35,624 bases of DNA from Bradyrhizobium rifense (GTDB lineage Bacteria > Pseudomonadota > Alphaproteobacteria > Rhizobiales > Xanthobacteraceae): contig NZ_VSSS01000035.1 of the NCBI RefSeq assembly GCF_008123425.1, positions 1 through 35,624 on the forward strand. The letters run 5' to 3'. Below the pieces are notes generated by a model. That model was not told the origin of the DNA, did no database searches, and was given only the letters and a program-made list of their open reading frames with translations. A program made the position numbers and the translations under genes. This document shows, piece after piece, positions 32,002 through 35,624 of this stretch (positions are counted from its first letter, which is position 1; each line of letters starts with the position of its first letter).

Positions 32002-32592
32002 ATGAGTTCTACCGCCCGTCCGCTGGTGATCGCGACCGCCTTCGCCTCAAGCCTCGTCGTCGGTCTGCTGGTGCTGTTCTGGGCCATGGGCGGTGTCAGC
32101 AAGGTGGCGCAGCCGGCCGCGATCGGCGGCCCGTTCCAGCTCACCGACCAGGCCGGCAAGGCCTTCACCGACAAGGACCTCAAGGGCAAGCCGACCCTGA
32201 TCTTCTTCGGCTACACCCATTGCCCTGATGTTTGTCCGACCTCGCTGTTCGAGATGTCGGAAGTGCTGCGCGCGATGGGCAAGGATGCCGACAAGGTCAA
32301 CGCCGTCTTCATCTCGGTCGATCCCGAGCGCGACACGCCCGCGACGATGAAGGATTATCTCTCGAGCTTCGATCCGCACCTCGAGGGCCTCAGCGGCGAT
32401 CCCGCCGAAACCGCCAAGGTGATCACCTCCTACCGGGTCTATGCCAAGAAGGTCCCGACCAAGGACGGCGACTACACCATGGACCACACCGCTCTGATCT
32501 ATCTGATGGACCGCGACGGCCGTTTCGTCTCGCCGTTCAACCTGAAGCGGACCCCGGAAGAGGCCGCGGCCGAGCTGAAGCGGTATCTCTGA
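32002..32592 (+). CDS. SCO1/SenC-family copper chaperone
   Basis: A 196-residue membrane-anchored thioredoxin-fold protein. After one N-terminal transmembrane helix (about 8-30) comes the periplasmic domain with GYTHCPDVCPT (Cys74 and Cys78) and the distal copper-ligand His162 in MDHTALIYLMD. SCO proteins deliver copper to, or reduce, the CuA site of cytochrome c oxidase. All three copper ligands are present, so it should be functional. No oxidase genes are in the window. Confidence 0.95.
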   Translation: MSSTARPLVIATAFASSLVVGLLVLFWAMGGVSKVAQPAAIGGPFQLTDQAGKAFTDKDLKGKPTLIFFGYTHCPDVCPTSLFEMSEVLRAMGKDADKVNAVFISVDPERDTPATMKDYLSSFDPHLEGLSGDPAETAKVITSYRVYAKKVPTKDGDYTMDHTALIYLMDRDGRFVSPFNLKRTPEEAAAELKRYL

Positions 32593-32684
32593 GGCCTCCG
32601 GTTAACTGCAATCGGCGCTCGCGTTCCCGGCCGGATGGTCTATAAGGCCCTCCGATCCCAACGAAATTCGTTCATTTCCGGCCG

Positions 32685-33620
32685 ATGGCTCCATCGCAAC
32701 AGGCGAAATCGTCCAAATCTGCCCGTGGCTTGCTGACGGGGCTGGTCGTCGCCGCGTGCCTGCTCGCGAGCCTGCCCGGCGCACGCGCGCAGGCTCCGGC
32801 CAAGCAGCCCCCTGCCGCGCCTCAAGCCACGACCCAGGTCGCGCCTCAAGCTGCCCCCCAGGCCGTACCCGGCTTCTGGGACCCGCGGAGGCGCCCGGAG
32901 CGGCCGGATTTGTCGCGCCTGACCGTGATCCGCTTCCTGACCGAGACCGACTACCCGCCGTTCAACTACACCGGCGCCGATGGCAATCCGGCCGGTTTCA
33001 ACGTCGATCTCGCGCGTTCTCTTTGTGAGGAGATCAAGGTCACCTGCACGGTGCAGATGCGCCGATTCGAGACGCTGGTCGATGCGCTCACCTCGAACCG
33101 TGGCGATGCGATCATTGCGTCCATGGCGGTGAGCCCGCAGCTGCGCGCGCGCGTCGATTTCACCGATCCCTATTACCGCGTGCCGGCGCGCTTTGCCTCG
33201 CGCAAGGACGCGGTGATGCCGGAGATCCGGCCCGAATATCTCGAAGGCAAGAAGGTCGGCGTCATCGCGGGCTCCGCGCATGAGGCCTATCTCAAGGCGA
33301 TGTTCACCGACGCCGAGCTGCACGGCTATCCCGATGACGATGCGTTGCGCGCCGCGCTCCGCAAGGGCGAGGTCGATTTCATCTTCGGCGACGCAATCTC
33401 GCTGGCGTTCTGGATCAACGGCACCGATTCCGGCGATTGCTGCGCCTTCTCCGGCGGCCCCTTCGTCGAGAGCCGCTTCTTCGGCGAAGGCATCGGCATC
33501 GCCGTGCGCAAGGGCAACGACGTGCTGCGCCAGGCCCTGAACTGGGCGCTGTTCCGCGTCTGGGAAAAAGGCCGCTACACGGATCTGTGGCTGCGGTATT
33601 TTTCGGTGAGCCCGTTTTAA
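32685..33620 (+). CDS. Periplasmic solute-binding protein, family 3
   Basis: A 311-residue exported protein. A signal peptide (about 1-36, ending ARA) and a Pro/Gln/Ala-rich linker (about 37-65) precede a family-3 amino-acid-type binding domain: IRFLTETDYPPFNYTGADGNPAGFNVDLARSLC, NRGDAIIASMAVSPQLRARVDFTDPYY, EYLEGKKVGVIAGSAHEAYLK and GEVDFIFGDAISLAFW. No permease or ATPase gene is adjacent, so it is an orphan binding protein and may serve a distant transporter or a sensor. The ligand is unknown. Confidence 0.9.
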   Translation: MAPSQQAKSSKSARGLLTGLVVAACLLASLPGARAQAPAKQPPAAPQATTQVAPQAAPQAVPGFWDPRRRPERPDLSRLTVIRFLTETDYPPFNYTGADGNPAGFNVDLARSLCEEIKVTCTVQMRRFETLVDALTSNRGDAIIASMAVSPQLRARVDFTDPYYRVPARFASRKDAVMPEIRPEYLEGKKVGVIAGSAHEAYLKAMFTDAELHGYPDDDALRAALRKGEVDFIFGDAISLAFWINGTDSGDCCAFSGGPFVESRFFGEGIGIAVRKGNDVLRQALNWALFRVWEKGRYTDLWLRYFSVSPF

Positions 33621-33641
33621 CCCGGGCGCTGCTCCCTCCGC

Positions 33642-33729
33642 CGTCATTGCGAGGAGCTCTTGCGACGAAGCAATCCAGACGGTTTCCTCGGAAAGATTCT
33701 GGATTGCTTCGCTTCGCTCGCAATGACGG
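33642..33729. repeat. Palindromic repeat CGTCATTGCGAG, copy 2
   Basis: An 88-base imperfect palindrome, CGTCATTGCGAGGAGC... to GCTCGCAATGACGG, with the internal pair GAAGCAATCCAGA and TCTGGATTGCTTC. It matches the element at 10531-10618 in length and arms. It lies between the solute-binding protein gene and lysS. Confidence 0.88.
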
Positions 33730-33805
33730 TGGAGGCGGCTGCGTCGCCCCACAAAATTGCATTCTGCCCGGAAATCGCTATTTTCCGCGGCCCGGAGGCC
33801 CCTTG

Positions 33806-35449
33806 ATGTCCGTTACCGATCCCAACATGAGTCCGAGCGATCTTCGCGTGCTCGCCGAACAATCCAACGCCTGGCCGTTCGAGCAGGCGAAGGCCATTGT
33901 CGCGCGGCTGAAGAAAAGCCCGAAGGACGAGGTGCTGTTCGAGACCGGTTACGGCCCGTCCGGCCTGCCACACATCGGCACGTTCGGCGAGATCGCGCGC
34001 ACCTCGATGGTGCGCCATGCCTTCCGCGTGCTGACCGAGGACAAGATCAAGACGCGCCTGCTCGCGTTCTCCGACGACATGGACGGCTTCCGCAAGGTGC
34101 CGGACAACGTGCCGAACAAGGATCTGCTGGCGCAATATCTGGGGCGGCCGCTCACCGCGGTGCCCGACCCGTTCTCGAACGAGCATCCGTCGTTTGGTGA
34201 CGCCAACAACGCGCGCCTGCGCGCGTTTCTGGATCATTTCGGCTTCGACTACGAGTTCGCAAGCTCGACCGTCTATTACAAGTCCGGCCGCTTCGACGCG
34301 ACGCTGCTCAAGATGCTCGCCGCCTACGACAAGGTCATGGACATCATCCTGCCGACGCTCGGACCCGATCGTCGCGCCACCTATTCGCCGTTCCTGCCGA
34401 TCAGCAAGACCACCGGTGTCGTGCTGCAAGTGCCGATGATCCGCCGCGACGTCGCCGCGGGCACGGTGACTTACGTCGACCCCGATACGAACGAGGAAGT
34501 TGAGACGCCGGTGACCGGCGGCAACGTCAAGTGTCAGTGGAAGGCCGACTGGGCGATGCGCTGGGTCGCACTCGGCGTCGACTACGAGATGGCCGGCAAG
34601 GACCTGATCGATTCCGTGAAGCTATCCGGCGCCATCGCCAAGGCGCTCGGCGGCACGCCGCCCGAAGGTTTTAATTACGAGCTCTTCCTCGACGAGCAGG
34701 GCCAGAAGATCTCGAAGTCGAAGGGCAATGGCCTCACCATCGACGAATGGCTGCGCTACGCCTCGCCGGAATCGCTGACGCTGTTCATGTATCGCGAGCC
34801 GAAGGCGGCGAAGCGGCTGTATTTCGACGTCATCCCGCGCAATGTCGACGACTACCAGCAATTCTCGGACGGCTTTGCTAAACAAGATGACAAGCAGCAG
34901 CTCGGCAATCCGGTCTGGCACATCCATTATGGCCATCCGCCGAAGGCCGACATGCCCGTCACGTTCCAGTTGCTCTTGACGCTGGTGTCGTCGTCGAATG
35001 CGGAGAATGCCGAGACGCTGTGGGGTTTTATCGGCCGCTACCGTCCCGGCGTGTCGCCGCAGACGCATCCCAAGCTCGACGCGATGGTCGGCTACGCCAT
35101 CAACTATTATCGCGATTTCGTCGCGCCGACGAAGCAGTTCCGCCAACCGAGCGACGTTGAGCGCGCCGCGTTGCAGGATCTGCGCGATGCGTTGTCGCAG
35201 CTCCCGGCGGACGCCTCCGCCGAGGACATCCAGAACGTCGTCTACGAGATCGGCCGCCGCGATCCCTTCCTCGACCAGGTCAAGAAGGGCAAGGACGGTC
35301 GCCCCGGCGTCACGCTCGACTGGTTCAACATGCTCTACCAGGTGCTGCTCGGCCAGGAGAAGGGCCCGCGCTTCGGCTCGTTCGTGGCGGTGTATGGCGT
35401 GCAGAACGCGGTCAACATGATCGACGGCGCGCTGGCGCGGAGTGCGTGA
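33806..35449 (+). CDS. lysS: Class I lysyl-tRNA synthetase
   Basis: A 547-residue class I LysRS, the type found in most archaea and in some bacteria including alphaproteobacteria, unrelated to the usual class II enzyme. It attaches lysine to tRNA-Lys. The Rossmann signature motifs are GYGPSGLPHIGTFGE (HIGH type, HIGT at 56-59) and KISKSKG (KMSKS type, 301-305). MAGKDLIDS and the C-terminal helical anticodon-binding region are also present. The ATG at 33806 follows CGGAGG at good spacing; the frame is open far upstream but crosses a repeat, so the longer version is rejected. Confidence 0.96.
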   Translation: MSVTDPNMSPSDLRVLAEQSNAWPFEQAKAIVARLKKSPKDEVLFETGYGPSGLPHIGTFGEIARTSMVRHAFRVLTEDKIKTRLLAFSDDMDGFRKVPDNVPNKDLLAQYLGRPLTAVPDPFSNEHPSFGDANNARLRAFLDHFGFDYEFASSTVYYKSGRFDATLLKMLAAYDKVMDIILPTLGPDRRATYSPFLPISKTTGVVLQVPMIRRDVAAGTVTYVDPDTNEEVETPVTGGNVKCQWKADWAMRWVALGVDYEMAGKDLIDSVKLSGAIAKALGGTPPEGFNYELFLDEQGQKISKSKGNGLTIDEWLRYASPESLTLFMYREPKAAKRLYFDVIPRNVDDYQQFSDGFAKQDDKQQLGNPVWHIHYGHPPKADMPVTFQLLLTLVSSSNAENAETLWGFIGRYRPGVSPQTHPKLDAMVGYAINYYRDFVAPTKQFRQPSDVERAALQDLRDALSQLPADASAEDIQNVVYEIGRRDPFLDQVKKGKDGRPGVTLDWFNMLYQVLLGQEKGPRFGSFVAVYGVQNAVNMIDGALARSA

Positions 35450-35480
35450 GTGGGAGTTGATCGCCGCTCCATACTCCGCT

Positions 35481-35612
35481 GTCGTCCCGGCGAACGCCGG
35501 GACCCATACCGCGTGATCTATCGTGGAATGGCGGTCGTCGTCCCGAAGAACGCGTAACTCCTACCCTTCGCAAAAGTTCTCCCTGTGGTTATGGGTCCCG
35601 GCGTTCGCCCTA
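35481..35612. repeat. Modular palindromic repeat, copy 3 (B/A type)
   Basis: The left arm (35481-35508) is identical to the left arm of the 27186-27312 copy and leads into half-site B (ATACCGCGTGATCTATCG). The right side, read on the minus strand, is half-site A (ATAACCACAGGGAGAAC). Its outer right arm is intact only to about 35609, where complementarity breaks off. It lies just after lysS at the window edge. Confidence 0.8.
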
Positions 35613-35624
35613 GGGCATGCACAT

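Noticed and set aside
33437..33805. Upstream extension of lysS
   Set aside because: The open frame runs through the solute-binding gene in another frame and through an intergenic repeat; the ATG at 33806 has a good ribosome-binding site and family-like N-terminus.

Overview
This window looks like chromosomal DNA of a Bradyrhizobium-type alphaproteobacterium. Base composition is GC-rich throughout, a SAM-II riboswitch precedes metZ, the lysyl-tRNA synthetase is class I, and several families of palindromic intergenic repeats are scattered between genes. I infer the genus from recalled similarity of proteins such as ApaG, OpgC, RpiB and the MATE transporter; no search was run. I see no insertion sequence, prophage, CRISPR array or rRNA gene.

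Layout. 0.2-3.9 kb: apaG diverges from a three-gene block made of an OpgC-type membrane acyltransferase and two tandem exported SGNH-fold proteins, the first of which has lost the catalytic residues. 3.9-6.5 kb: metZ on the minus strand behind a SAM-II riboswitch with a U-tract terminator, diverging from a two-domain dCTP deaminase that starts at TTG. 6.7-9.4 kb: an unrecognised conserved gene broken by a frameshift, then a MATE exporter. 9.4-12.5 kb: minus-strand genes for a Gly/Met-rich exported protein, an SRPBCC protein, a VOC protein, an AraC regulator and an O6-alkylguanine-DNA methyltransferase.

12.6-16.6 kb: tRNA-Gly(CCC), rpiB, the 3' remnant of an alpha/beta hydrolase gene, and a 1,037-residue seven-bladed propeller/VCBS/cadherin-like surface protein. 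16.8-18.4 kb: three tightly coupled genes (XRE-cupin regulator and two GNAT acetyltransferases). 18.5-27.2 kb: a sugar-use cluster with a LacI-type regulator, xylulokinase, xylose isomerase, an ABC importer whose binding-protein gene comes last, an aldo/keto reductase and a fuconolactonase-like hydrolase. It carries parts of both an isomerase/kinase route and an oxidative (dehydrogenase/lactonase) route.

27.3-30.9 kb: minus-strand genes for an NTF2-like protein, a RidA protein with a clear terminator, an exported PHB-depolymerase-like esterase and a large FAD-dependent dehydrogenase. 31.1-35.4 kb: an exported protein with a ClpP-like CASAC motif, a small membrane protein, a SCO1-type copper protein, an orphan family-3 solute-binding protein and class I lysS.

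The items most worth a second look are the OpgC/pseudo-SGNH/SGNH module, the metZ attenuator, the modular A/B half-site organisation of the intergenic repeats, the mixed sugar pathway, and the hydrolase remnant beside the propeller gene.
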